Both the position numbers and the translations under genes were made by a program. The notes beneath the pieces are model-generated. The model was given only the letters and a program-made list of their open reading frames with translations, made no database searches and was not told the DNA's origin. Below are positions 51,640 through 60,934 of a DNA stretch of 64,000 bases, one piece after another. Origin of the DNA: Branchipolynoe longqiensis (taxonomy: Eukaryota; Annelida; Polychaeta; Phyllodocida; Polynoidae); contig CM059199.1 of NCBI GenBank assembly GCA_030323885.1, positions 40,866,590 to 40,930,589 on the forward strand, given 5' to 3'. Each line of letters starts with the position of its first letter. The first letter of the stretch is position 1.

Positions 51640-52478
51640 ACAAACATGTAGTGAGGTCATTCACTGTTTGGCTTCCACAAGGGTGTGCATGATCTTCCAG
51701 CCGAGCAACCAATGACACATTAAATTAAAGTTCCTACTTATGTTAAATACATTGCTCCAACAAATCTGCAATTCTGCAATTCAAATCTCCACTGAGAATC
51801 AGATATGTCCCTGTATGTATGCATATATGCAAACATTTAAGATGCATATAATGATATGGACACAGGACAAGTAATGTTCAATCGATACAATACTGTGTAG
51901 TGGGGATGACTGAGGGAGGTGTGTGCGTGTGCGTGTGCGCGTGTGTGCGAAGGGCGTGGAGTGCGGGTGGGTGGGGGGGTGAGTTCTTGGAGGCTCCGAT
52001 GATAGACTGGAAACATATTTCATAAAGATACCACTGGAGGGTGTGTGTGGGTGGTGTATCATGTAACTAATGGGAGATATCAGAATTTGATATGATACAA
52101 ATTCCCAATATCTTGTTCTTTGTCCATGGGTGGCGATGATGACAGCAACTCACATTTGTTGTGAACTCGTCGATGACCGAGGAGTCCAATTTGTGCTTGG
52201 AATGTGCGGTGGCACGTTGGAAATGTGTGTGTAGCCGTAGTCAGAGAGTCTGGTTGGTGAAGGAGACGATCTGTTCTCCGCTGACGCCTTTGATTACCTT
52301 GAGATATATGATCAGTGTCACAGTTTTGAGATATATACGATCAGTCCCCAATTGAGTGATTTGCCGACAATGGTTGTCGTTGTTAAAGCCATTTTCTTTA
52401 CTTATTAGATGTAAAAAAGAGTTTGTGTCATTATTGTTACTGCATCGCATGGCAGTTCCTCACGCCAGGGAGTCTATG
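51640..52478. other. No gene recognised
   Basis: Unique-looking; a GTGTGCGTGTGCGTG microsatellite lies at 51915-51950. No domain in any short frame. Confidence 0.35.
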
Positions 52479-52565
52479 TGAAGCTGCATAATCCATTAAA
52501 CAAAACTTCAAATTTTCAAAACCAATCCAGTTCTCTATAGTTAGTTTGGTATATCTAACTTAGAT

Positions 52566-52903
52566 GGGGAGTGCGACGTAGCTCAGGCAGTAGCGTGTCC
52601 ACCTGTGAATGTTTGGGTCATCCGATCGAATCTTGCTCAGTGCACCCATTTGCAGTCTGGGCTATTTTCTGTTCCAACCAGTGGTCCACAACTGGTTCAT
52701 CAAAGGCTGTGGTATGTTCTGCCCTATCTGTTGGAAAGTGCATATAAAAGGTCCCTTGCTGCTTATCGGAAAGAGATGCCAATGTAGCAGCAGCAGGTTT
52801 CCTCCACAAAGAAATATGGCAGAATGACCATATGGTTGAAGTCCAATAGCCGATGATACAAATTAATGTGCTCTAGAGGTGGCGTTAACTGAAACAAACT
52901 TTT
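52566..52903 (+). mobile_element. SINE-B, complete reference copy
   Basis: 338 bp flanked by a perfect 12-bp duplication TCTAACTTAGAT (52554-52565, 52904-52915). Head with A-box TAGCTCAGGCAG and B-box-like GATCGAATCTT; body CCAGTGGTCCACAACTGGTT, GCATATAAAAGGTCCCTTGC; 3' end AATTAATGTGCTCTAGAGGT and AACAAACTTTT. It shows that the A-box side is the 5' end. Confidence 0.93.
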
Positions 52904-53164
52904 TCTAACTTAGATAATGGCATTAGTAACATAGTAATTTAGTGATATTAGTAAGATCGGTAACATATATATATATATATTAACTGTGTCTTGTCACATA
53001 TTAGTAGGGCATATTAAATCAATATAATATAACATGTTATTGCTTATGCCTATGACATCAGCGTTTTGACATGCACACAGAAAGTAATTCTGCATGTTTG
53101 CACTTCAAGCATCTCCAAAGTTTGCAAGTTAAAATAAAAGTTACTTCAAGCGTGTGTCAAGTGA

Positions 53165-53395
53165 ATTATATATTTCTTTTGTACATTAGTTGTTTAAGCA
53201 GGGGAAATTTTAGTCGGAGGCAATTGGTCTTCCTCATTCCACTGCTCCTTGCCATATCCTAATAATGCTGAGCGCCTGGCTAGGAAGCGACAAGTATCAA
53301 TTTTTAAGTCATTGGTTTGACTCGACCAGGATTCGAACCCACGATCTAACACACAGGAGACGGACGCTCTAAATCATTTGGCCATTCCGTGTGGA
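53165..53395 (-). mobile_element. SINE-A' (same head, different tail)
   Basis: On the minus strand: SINE-A head (GAATGGCCAAATGATTTAGA, GGTTCGAATCCTGGTCG) and linker to GGATATGGCAAGGAGCAGTGG. The usual SINE-A body is then replaced by AATGAGGAAGACCAATTGCC, AAAATTTCCCCTGCTTAAAC. The same replacement occurs at 60935-61150. Confidence 0.8.
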
Positions 53396-53401
53396 TATTG
53401 A

Positions 53402-53718
53402 CCAACCTAATATATATATATATATTTTACCTCGGTATACAGCCTCAGGCTAGCCTCAGGCTAGGGAGAAGGAAGCACGTGAGGTACCAGCAATTAGCAT
53501 ATACAACTCACGACTGGATTACGTGTCGTTGGGTTGCTCCGGCAAAAAATTAGTCTACATACAAGCAAATACGCAGTAAGTATAATAAAAACTGTGGTTA
53601 GCTTAATTATGATGCATTAGGGCATCATTATGGAAAGTTTAGACTTTCGTTGGTCCAATTTGGACGAGTTATTTGGTTATAAACTACCAAGGATAGGAAA
53701 AAAATTTTTTTTTTTCCT
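53402..53718 (+). repeat. Structured repeat H, copy 3, after (TA)n, cut by gap
   Basis: (TA)n then TTTTACCTCGGTAT at 53425. Stems: CTAGCCT/AGGCTAG (53450-53464), AACTCA/TGGGTT (53505-53535), GATGC/GCATC (53611-53626), GAAAGT/ACTTTC (53633-53648) and GTCC/GGAC (53653-53665). It runs into the N gap. Confidence 0.65.
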
Positions 53719-54218
53719 NNNNNNNNNNNNNNNNNNNNNNNNNNNNNNNNNNNNNNNNNNNNNNNNNNNNNNNNNNNNNNNNNNNNNNNNNNNNNNNNNN
53801 NNNNNNNNNNNNNNNNNNNNNNNNNNNNNNNNNNNNNNNNNNNNNNNNNNNNNNNNNNNNNNNNNNNNNNNNNNNNNNNNNNNNNNNNNNNNNNNNNNNN
53901 NNNNNNNNNNNNNNNNNNNNNNNNNNNNNNNNNNNNNNNNNNNNNNNNNNNNNNNNNNNNNNNNNNNNNNNNNNNNNNNNNNNNNNNNNNNNNNNNNNNN
54001 NNNNNNNNNNNNNNNNNNNNNNNNNNNNNNNNNNNNNNNNNNNNNNNNNNNNNNNNNNNNNNNNNNNNNNNNNNNNNNNNNNNNNNNNNNNNNNNNNNNN
54101 NNNNNNNNNNNNNNNNNNNNNNNNNNNNNNNNNNNNNNNNNNNNNNNNNNNNNNNNNNNNNNNNNNNNNNNNNNNNNNNNNNNNNNNNNNNNNNNNNNNN
54201 NNNNNNNNNNNNNNNNNN
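53719..54218. other. Assembly gap (N run)
   Basis: 500 undetermined bases. Confidence 1.
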
Positions 54219-54469
54219 GAAGTGTGTTGTATCTTATAATATTACCCACATATACAACTAACTGTGTGCTTCATCTTACATGATTAGCAGCGGTAGGATG
54301 AAGATATGTTTACGCTATAATATTACAAGCACCAGCAGCAAAGTGTAATTTTATATTCGAATATTAACAACTAGCACTAACAATGCATTTTTCTTTACTA
54401 CAAGAGAAGTCACATAAACAAAACAAAGGTGTGAGCTTTATGTTACAATATTAGGAGCAACAACAAACC

Positions 54470-54755
54470 CACAGGTTCGAACTCTAGTCGAGTCAAACCT
54501 ATGACTTACAAATTGATACTAACTGCTACCAAGCCTGGCGCACAGCATTATTAGGATAGGGCAAGGACTGGTTGGCTCAGTGTCAGGATAATGATACTGA
54601 GAGAGATACCAGGTCATGGTGCTGGCGGCCTGGTGTCCAAGTGAGCCAGCACTATAAAGTCACCATGAGTGTGCACTGTCACAAGTCGGTACGTGTCCTG
54701 ACATGACCTTATATGTTGCCAGGGTATAAACATCCAACAACCAACCAACCAACCA
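54470..54755 (+). mobile_element. SINE-A, A-box part lost
   Basis: Starts at the B box (AGGTTCGAACTCTAGTCGAG) and runs to the tail CTTATATGTTGCCAGGGTAT with a CAACCAACCAACCAAC end. Confidence 0.85.
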
Positions 54756-54764
54756 ACTTTCTTG

Positions 54765-55045
54765 AATTTGGTGATAAGCGATACATGAAAAAATAGATAG
54801 AATGAGATTGTTTCTCTGTTGCACTTTTATGTCATAAATATTTTAGAAACAAACACAAATCTGATACCCCCCCACCCCGCCCCAACAACAACAAAAGTAG
54901 GATATCTAGGAACTATGGAATTTGCTGATAAGTATATAGATAGATAACAAAGCTCGGATGAGATTGTTTCTTCGTTCCGCTTTTAACAATAAATATTGTA
55001 GAAAAACATAAATCAGGAGATTCCCCCACCGCACAAATAGAGGAA
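54765..55045. repeat. ~145-bp diverged tandem duplication
   Basis: TTTGGTGATAAG../TTTGCTGATAAG.., ATGAGATTGTTTCT, ATAAATATT(T/G)TAGAAA, CCCCCCAC and ATCTAGGAAC appear twice in the same order. Confidence 0.6.
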
Positions 55046-55418
55046 ATCTAGGAACATATTGCCAATGAGGCTTCAGTGGTCAGAATGTGGGGAGTCTTTT
55101 AGCGTACTTCTTTCACACACTCACACATGCCCCTATGACAGATAGATTGCTGCTTCCACAACCCTCATACATTTAGTTCGCTGTTGCTTCTTTCATGTGT
55201 TAAACCTGAGGTGGTAAAACAATGCCCCACAGTGTCTACCATTGCATGTCTACCTACACAGAATTGCCCATTGAGGTACCTGGATAAATGTGTAAGCCCA
55301 GCATACACCAAATAGGTTTTGCAACAGGGGAATGTATATATATGTCGTAAGCATTGTGCTTCTTTCATTTTCATTTTCTTCATCAACTTTAATTAAGTTT
55401 CATGAAAATTGTAAATGT
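55046..55418. other. No gene recognised
   Basis: A 73-residue minus frame (55165-55386) contains scattered cysteines but no known domain. No repeat partner seen. Confidence 0.3.
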
Positions 55419-55421
55419 ATA

Positions 55422-55650
55422 CAGTATAAATAACCCTGTTAAACAAAGCTCGGTTAAACCAAGCGATCGGTTAATCCAAACTTTTTCGGCGGCCCGGCAA
55501 AATACTACCATTTATCATATAAAGAAGTTGGTTAAACCTGTCGGTTAATCCAAATTATCGGTGAATCCAAACAAAATTGTCGGACCCCAGGCCACTTCAG
55601 AGGTACGGTTAAACCAAACTTTCATGTGGTTATAGGGTCATCCGAGAACC
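55422..55650 (+). mobile_element. FB1-type foldback element, right arm missing
   Basis: Left arm CAGTATAAATAACCCTGTTA, AACAAAGCTCGGTTAAACCA, GCCCGGCAAAATACTACCAT and centre GGCCCCAGGCCACTT-like block, matching 39296-39510. It stops at CATCCGAGAA. Confidence 0.8.
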
Positions 55651-55699
55651 CACCACCTCTTGCACCACCCTAGTTTAGATAAGCGTTAGTAGTAGTGTG

Positions 55700-55810
55700 T
55701 GTGCGGGGGAGGGGGGAGCAGGGTGGCGAGCCAGACTGGGGAAGTGAGTGTGTGGGGGCAGTGGTGTGTGCGGGGGGGGGGGGAGGGAGGGGGGAGTAGG
55801 GTGGCGAGCA
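55700..55810. repeat. G-rich duplication
   Basis: GTGTGTGCGGGGGAGGGGGG..AGCAGGGTGGCGAGC occurs twice with a G run. Confidence 0.7.
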
Positions 55811-55814
55811 GGAG

Positions 55815-55905
55815 TCATGGTGCCGGCGGCCTGATTTCCCAGTGGGGCAGCACTATAAAGTTGCCATGAGTGCGCGCTGTCACAAGTCGGTGCACGTCCT
55901 GGCTA
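55815..55905 (+). mobile_element. SINE-A body fragment
   Basis: GTCATGGTGCCGGCGGCCTG to CACAAGTCGGTGCACGTCC only. Confidence 0.7.
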
Positions 55906-56069
55906 CAAAATGGCTACGTCAGAAAGAACAATAGCAGCAACAAAAAACACTGCTATATTTCACCATTCTCATCCCTACGATGCCTGTAGGCAATTGGCAC
56001 TAAGGTTAGACAGACAAGCCTTAGGGGGGGATTCATATTCCTACCATTCCTATGTCAGTGATTAATTGA

Positions 56070-56408
56070 GCTTTTTCAACCTAACAACATTTCATTCCAC
56101 ATCAGGATGTGCACCGATTTGCTACAGGGTGCACTCAGGCGGACGTCATAGCGCTGCCCGATTAGGATACCGTGTCACCTGCAGCATGACCCATTGACTA
56201 TCACACTCAATGATATTATACCGACATTGCACCCACAATCCTGACTATACATTAGTATTACTCTTAGCTATGCCGAGCACCAGGCCAGGTAGCACAACTC
56301 TCAATTTAGTAAATGTGTGGGATGTCTCAACCTAGGGAATTCCGAGGACCGAACACATTACTTTCCATGTGGGATTACGGCGCTCTACCGACTAATTTAT
56401 CCCGTCCT
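56070..56408 (-). mobile_element. SINE-A, ancient copy
   Basis: All landmarks are present but heavily mutated: CCTAACAACATTTCATTCCA, GCGCTGCCCGATTAGGA, ATCACACTCAATGATATTAT, CGCTCTACCGACTAATTTAT. Confidence 0.65.
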
Positions 56409-56424
56409 ATTTGCTATCGTTAGG

Positions 56425-56830
56425 AGTGGACGCATTGGCCAAATTGGTTAGAGCACAGCCTGCCCGTGTGGAAGATCACGCGTTCGAATCCTATCCCAGT
56501 CAAACCAATGATTTACAAAAGTGCTACTTGTCGCGACATAGCCTGGTGATCATCATATAATAGAATAGCTCAAGGACTGGCTAGCTCAGTGTCATGATAA
56601 TGTCACTGAGTGTCAAATCAGTGGTCTGGTATCCTGATGAGACAGCACTGTAAAGTTACCATGAGTGTGAACTGTCACAAAGCAGTACCCGTTCAGATAT
56701 GAACTTTTTTTATTTATTTTGTTATGACAAGTTTTTTTATTCTGCCCATAACGTATAAGCTCCTGTGAGGGTGCTTGTTTTCCACCGTGGACAGGTACTT
56801 AGATGTTGCCCGGATGTACCAAACCAAAAA
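56425..56830 (+). mobile_element. SINE-A interrupted near its tail
   Basis: Head ATTGGCCAAATTGGTTAGAG and GCGTTCGAATCCTATCCC, body to CCCGTTCAGATATGAACTT. The tail resumes at ACTTAGATGTTGCCCGGAT (56798). The ~90-bp insertion is a LINE 3' end. Confidence 0.85.
56706..56797 (-). mobile_element. LINE 3'-end fragment inserted in SINE-A
   Basis: Starts with a T-rich run (a minus-strand poly-A tail), then TTTATTCTGCCCATAACGTA, TAAGCTCC and GTGCTTGTTTTCCACCG, matching the 3' end of the LINE at 61291-61345. ACTT on both sides of the insertion may be a short target duplication. Confidence 0.65.
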
Positions 56831-57118
56831 CCAAGCTGCTACCTTTAGGAGGCTCTGAGGAGGAGGAAGATGACTTTAGAACCTGTTCTCCTGCCTTTCA
56901 GTCCCTCCACGCATGGCCGAATCAATAAGTGCGTCTGCTTCACTCCTGGAAAGTCGTGGGCTCGAATACAGGCCGCGTTAAACCAATAACTTATTAAATT
57001 TAAACTTGTTGTAACCTAGTGTAGCGCTCGCCTCGCATTACTAAGGGAGTGCAATGATTGGCTTGCTCAGTGTAAGGATAATGTAACTGAGTGAGATATT
57101 GGATCTTGTGCCGACAGG

Positions 57119-57613
57119 CCGGTGTAACGATTTCAACTTCCCCCCTTCCCAAGTTCCCCCCTGGGAATCTGAAAACGTTTTCAACTTCCCTCCGGGGAAC
57201 TTTAAAACGTTTTCAGATTCCTGGGGGGGAACTTAAAAACAGTTTTCAGATTCCCCCCACCCCTATTTTCAAATTCCCTCCTCCGGGAATTTAAAATAGC
57301 TAAAAATACTTTAAAAAACTTTTAAATTTCAGACCTATAATATTTTGTTCTTAACCATCTAGGAGACTTTTTGTGTAATTTGTGGTTAAATATATTTTAT
57401 TGTACTAGTAATAATTTCCATTATGCTATTCTCTGTATATTATCATATTTGTCATGAAAAATAATCAAAAATAACAAAAAAATTACAAAAATAAAGAAAA
57501 TTCCCCAAAAATGGGGGGGAGGGAAAGTTAAAATGAGGGAGGGAATTTGAAAACGTTTTCAAGTTCCTGGGGGGGAACTTGAATATGGGGGGAATTTGAA
57601 ATCTTTACACCGG
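57119..57613. mobile_element. TIR-S2: inverted-repeat element with ~90-bp arms
   Basis: Left arm CCGGTGTAACGATTTCAACT, TCCCCCC, AAGTTCCCCCCTGGGAA, CTGAAAACGTTTTCAA; right arm is the complement with few changes (CCGGTGTAAAGATTTCAAAT etc.). GAAAACGTTTTCA recurs inside both arms. The centre (57300-57500) is AT-rich and non-coding. The tip GCCGGTGTA is shared with TIR-S1. No clear target duplication. Confidence 0.75.
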
Positions 57614-57659
57614 GCTTGACAATATTAGGTCGTCATATCGGTATCCCTCCTGATAGGAT

Positions 57660-57843
57660 TGGTTGGTCGGTTGTTGGGGTTTTACGTCCTGATAACATCT
57701 AAGGTCATATAATAACGGGTACCGACTTGTGACAGTGTGCGCTCACGGCGACTTTATGGTGCTGCCCCACTGGGATTGGGAGACCAGGCCGCCAGTACCA
57801 TGACCTGATATCCCACTCAGTCCCATTATCCTGACACCGCGTC
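57660..57843 (-). mobile_element. SINE-A, 5' truncated, inserted in SINE-A
   Basis: Tail GGTTGGTCGGTTGTTGGGGT to CACTCAGTCCCATTATCCTG; the head is lost. Perfect 12-bp target duplication TCCTGATAGGAT (57648-57659, 57844-57855). Confidence 0.92.
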
Positions 57844-58129
57844 TCCTGATAGGATGTTGCTAGGATGATAAACAACAACAACAACCACACTCCCCTCCCT
57901 CCATTGTATACAGTAGCATCATATAACTAACTACAAAGTCTTAAGAGTAATATGGACAGCTATCAATTCAGGAAACAGCATAAAGAGCAATTAGTCATAA
58001 TCGATGAGTCATTTGCATAACGTAAGCCATTTGACACACTATGAAACGCTTTCACTATTTATAGGACATTATTTTCAAATGGTTTATAATTTGGTGCTTT
58101 TCCGATTGTTGTTTTTGTTTGTGTTTCAG

Positions 58130-58465
58130 GGTAGTTTTGTTGTTTTTTGTGTTGTTGGCTTTGCGTGGGACGTTTTGTTGTTGTTGTTGTTGTTGGCTTT
58201 CTGTGGGCCGTTTTGCTGTTGTTGGATTTGTGTGGGTTGTTTTGTTGTTTGTGTTGTTGGCTGTGTGTGGGCCGTTCTGCTGTTTGTGTTGTTGTTGGTT
58301 TTGTGTGGGCCGTTTTGTAGTTTTTGTTGTTGTTGGCTTTGTGTGGGCCGTTTTGTTGCTGTTGGCTTTGTGTGGGCCGTTTTGTTGTTGTTGTTGTTGT
58401 TGTTGGATTTGTGTGGGCCGTTTTGTTGTTTTTGTTGTTGGCTTTGTGTGGGCCGGGGAGGTGTG
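58130..58465. repeat. Minisatellite TTTGTGTGGGCCGTTTTG(TTG)n
   Basis: About seven GTGTGGGCCGTT landmarks 27-60 bp apart, separated by variable TTGTTG runs. Spacing is often a multiple of three, which keeps frames open on both strands (C/V/G/L-rich plus, Q/N/T/K-rich minus); not a gene. Confidence 0.88.
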
Positions 58466-58557
58466 CATGGTTTATTTAGCTCACAGGTATTGGTCTTCCG
58501 AATCAAAGGCTTGTATCGGTAGTCTCCAGAAATAGATTAATGAATTCCGATGGTTTT

Positions 58558-58922
58558 GATTGGTTGGTTGGTTGATTGGTTGGTTGTTGGAGCTATACTT
58601 CCTGAAAACACCTATGGTCATATCAGGATGGGTACCGACTTGTGACAGTGTGCACTTATGCCAACTGACAGTGATGTCCCACTGGGAAATCAGGCCACCG
58701 GCACCATGACCTGATATCCCATTCAGTCACATTATCCTGACCTTGAGCCAACAGGGTCCTTGCCCTATTCTAATAATGCATAGCGCCAGGCTAGGAAGTG
58801 ACAAGTATCAATTTATAAGTCATTGGTTGAATTCGACTAGGGTTTGAACCTGTAGGTTTAAATCACATGATATACCTAAACTGGAGATGGACGCTCAACT
58901 CATTTGGCCATCCCGTCTGGTC
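58558..58922 (-). mobile_element. SINE-A, full length
   Basis: Tail with a long (GGTT)n run, body, and head complement. The head has a small duplication (GTTTGAACCTGTAGGTTTAA) before CATTTGGCCATCCCGTCTGG. Confidence 0.88.
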
Positions 58923-59094
58923 CGATAGCTTTGAAATGTTATTGCCATAGCAGCGGGCAGATGCTTGATAGCATACTTCCTGCCCACCAACCTCCAAACC
59001 AACGTCCGGTAACCCAAACAGCATAGTACATCTCAAAAGGAAGCTTACAGGAGAAATAAATATTGAACAGTCAAAATAGTAACAATAGCAGGAT

Positions 59095-59245
59095 ATCTAT
59101 GTTGTGTATTTTGTGTATTATGTGTATGTTGGGTATTTTGTGTGCGTTGTCTACTTTGTCCATTTTATTTATTTCTACCATTATTAATTTCAGGGTGTGA
59201 ATTTTGTTTGCAACACAAAGGAAGATAACCCGTCTTCTAGCCACC
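59095..59245 (+). repeat. Dispersed repeat F, copy 1
   Basis: Shared with 60455-60620: TATGTGTATGTTGGGTATTT, TTGTCTACTT, CCATTTTATTTATTTCT, TTTCAGGGTGTGAATTT, GTTTGCAACACAA and GGAAGATAAC. Copy 1 lacks the ATG seen in copy 2 (AAG instead). Confidence 0.75.
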
Positions 59246-59411
59246 CCCTACCCCCGCCCACCCCCGACTAGCGCCAAACCCCCAACGACTACTAGCGAGC
59301 CAGCTCCAGGAGGTGAGATCCAACCTGTCACCATGACAATGATTAACGGGCGAGGTCGACCACGTGACCTCCTGCTCCAGGGTGTTCGGGAGGACCGCGC
59401 GCCCCCACACC

Positions 59412-59470
59412 CCTTAATCTTATTCTGCCCGTAATGCACGAGCTTAATTCGTGTACACAGGGGCGGGGGG
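59412..59470 (-). mobile_element. LINE 3'-end fragment, weak
   Basis: CTTATTCTGCCCGTAATGCACGAGC resembles the TTTATTCTGCCCATAACGTA end at 56730. Confidence 0.35.
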
Positions 59471-59930
59471 GGCGGGGTGGTGGGGGCGGATGGGGGGGTT
59501 GAGGTGGGGGGGGTGGGGTGATGTGGGTTGAAGTGTGGGGTGGGGTGGGTTGGAGGGGAGGTGTGTTGGGGAGGGAAGAGGACGGGAGGAGAGAGGTGCG
59601 GAAGAGAGGGGAAGAGAGGGGAGGAGAGGGAAGAGGAGGAGAGAGGAAAGGAGATGTGGGGAGGGCAGTGAGGACAGGGGCAGGGTGGGGAGGGAAGAGA
59701 TGGGGAGAGGTTGGGAGGGAAGGGAAGGGGTCTGAAGGGATGGGGAGGTGAGGGGGGACGGAATGGGTGTGTCTGGGGAGGGGAGAGGTGGTGAGGGAAG
59801 GGGCGGTGCGGAGAGGGGCGGAGGGGGGCGGGGAGGAGAGGGGAGGGGAGGGGAGGGAGGGGAGGGAAGGGGCGGGGAGGCTGATGTGGATTAGGGAGTG
59901 GGGGTGGGGGGGTGGGAGGGGGAGTCTTAT
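59470..59930. repeat. Purine-rich tract (GGGGAGGAGAGG-type)
   Basis: Nearly all A/G with GGGGTGGGG interruptions at the start and GAGGGGAGGGGAGGGGAGG near 59840-59870. Confidence 0.9.
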
Positions 59931-60395
59931 CTAATTAGGGATGAAAGTGCTATGAGGCAACAAACTGGAGATTTGTGGCTAGGAATATGTAAATAATCCG
60001 AGATCACTGACAGGAGAATGTTGTTTCAATTATTTATAGAGTATCCTTATCCTAGTAATTATTGTCTTACACTGGCCAATAGCATGACATTTCAACGAAA
60101 ATGTAGGTTTAGCACTGTCTCCCCATAGGTTTAGCACGGTCAGGGAATCACAGCAAATTCCTAGAAGTCAGGTCTTATCCAGTCAGTACTCTCCAAGCAC
60201 TATGTTAGCTCATCAGTCAGCAGAGACTATCATTGGAGAGCATTTCACTCCCCTTGTTGTGACTGTATTATCGCCCATGCCTCCAACTGCATTTCTCTCT
60301 CCGCAATTACCCGTTGCCTTTTCTGTTTGTTTCATTTTCAAGTCTTAGCAATATCGACGGTCATTTCAGAATGGGATTTTGACCAATTGCTGTCA
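59931..60395. other. No gene recognised
   Basis: Unique-looking sequence; a short GGTTTAGCAC(T/G)GTC duplication near 60107 and 60128. No domain. Confidence 0.35.
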
Positions 60396-60625
60396 TATAT
60401 ATTGTGTGTGTGTTGTGTGTGTTGTATATGTTGTGTGTGCTGTGTATTTTGTGTATGTTATGTATGTTGTCTATGTTGTCTATTTTGTGCATTATGTGTA
60501 TGTTGGGTATTTTGTGTGTTGTCTACTTCGTCCATTTTGTTTATTTCTGTCTTTTTAATTTCAGGGTGTGAATTTCGTTTGCAACACAATGGAAGATAAC
60601 GCATCTTCTAGCCGCACCCTCCCAC
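60396..60625 (+). repeat. Dispersed repeat F, copy 2, with TGTGTGTTG array
   Basis: A TGTTGTGTGTG array (60400-60490) leads into repeat F. TTTCAG at about 60564 precedes GGTGTGAATTTCGTTTGCAA and an ATGGAAGATAACGCATCTTC (60589), which opens MEDNASSSRTLPPPTT. It could be the 5' part of a larger element (leader plus first ORF); no such ORF is recognised. Confidence 0.6.
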
Positions 60626-60934
60626 CCCCTACCACCCACACGCCAAACATGCTCTGGATAGCGGGAGTTAGTAGGATATTAGTATGGAGGGGCGTGTGTA
60701 GGGGGGAGGGCGGTGCGGGGGGGCAGGGAGGAGGTTGGGGAGAGCAGGTGGGTGAGTGTTGGGAAATGTGTGTTTATATGTGTTAGATGTAGGAAGAAGT
60801 GGAGGATATGGCCGAGAATTGCCGACATTTGTGTGATAGAGGAGGGTGGATGAGGGAGGGCAAGGCCCTGGGGAAGGGAGGGGACAGCAGGTGGGTGGTA
60901 ATTGGGGAATTTGTATTTATATGCCGACCAAAGA

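Larger units (their letters stand above)
52479..53420 (-). mobile_element. MITE-T, old copy with SINE insertions
   Basis: Left end AAGCTGCATAATCCATTAA, internal ATTTTCAAAACCAAT, then TATATCTAACTTAGAT where SINE-B enters. It resumes with ATAATGGCATTAGTAACAT and TGCATGTTTGCACTTCAA, is broken again by a SINE-A' copy, and ends around ATATTGACCAACCTAATATA. Terminal repeats are decayed. Confidence 0.75.
56905..57885 (+). mobile_element. SINE-A host copy with two nested insertions
   Basis: Segments 56905-57118, 57614-57659 and 57856-57885 join into one old SINE-A: head CATGGCCGAATCAATAAGTG, GTGGGCTCGAATACAGGCC; middle TATTAGGTCGTCATATCGGT; tail GTTGCTAGGATGATAAACAA. Confidence 0.82.

Noticed and set aside
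58004..58535. 172- and 138-codon Cys/Val/Leu-rich frames resembling membrane proteins
   Set aside because: They are produced by the TTTGTGTGGGCCGTTTTG minisatellite with TTG runs; other frames are open too.
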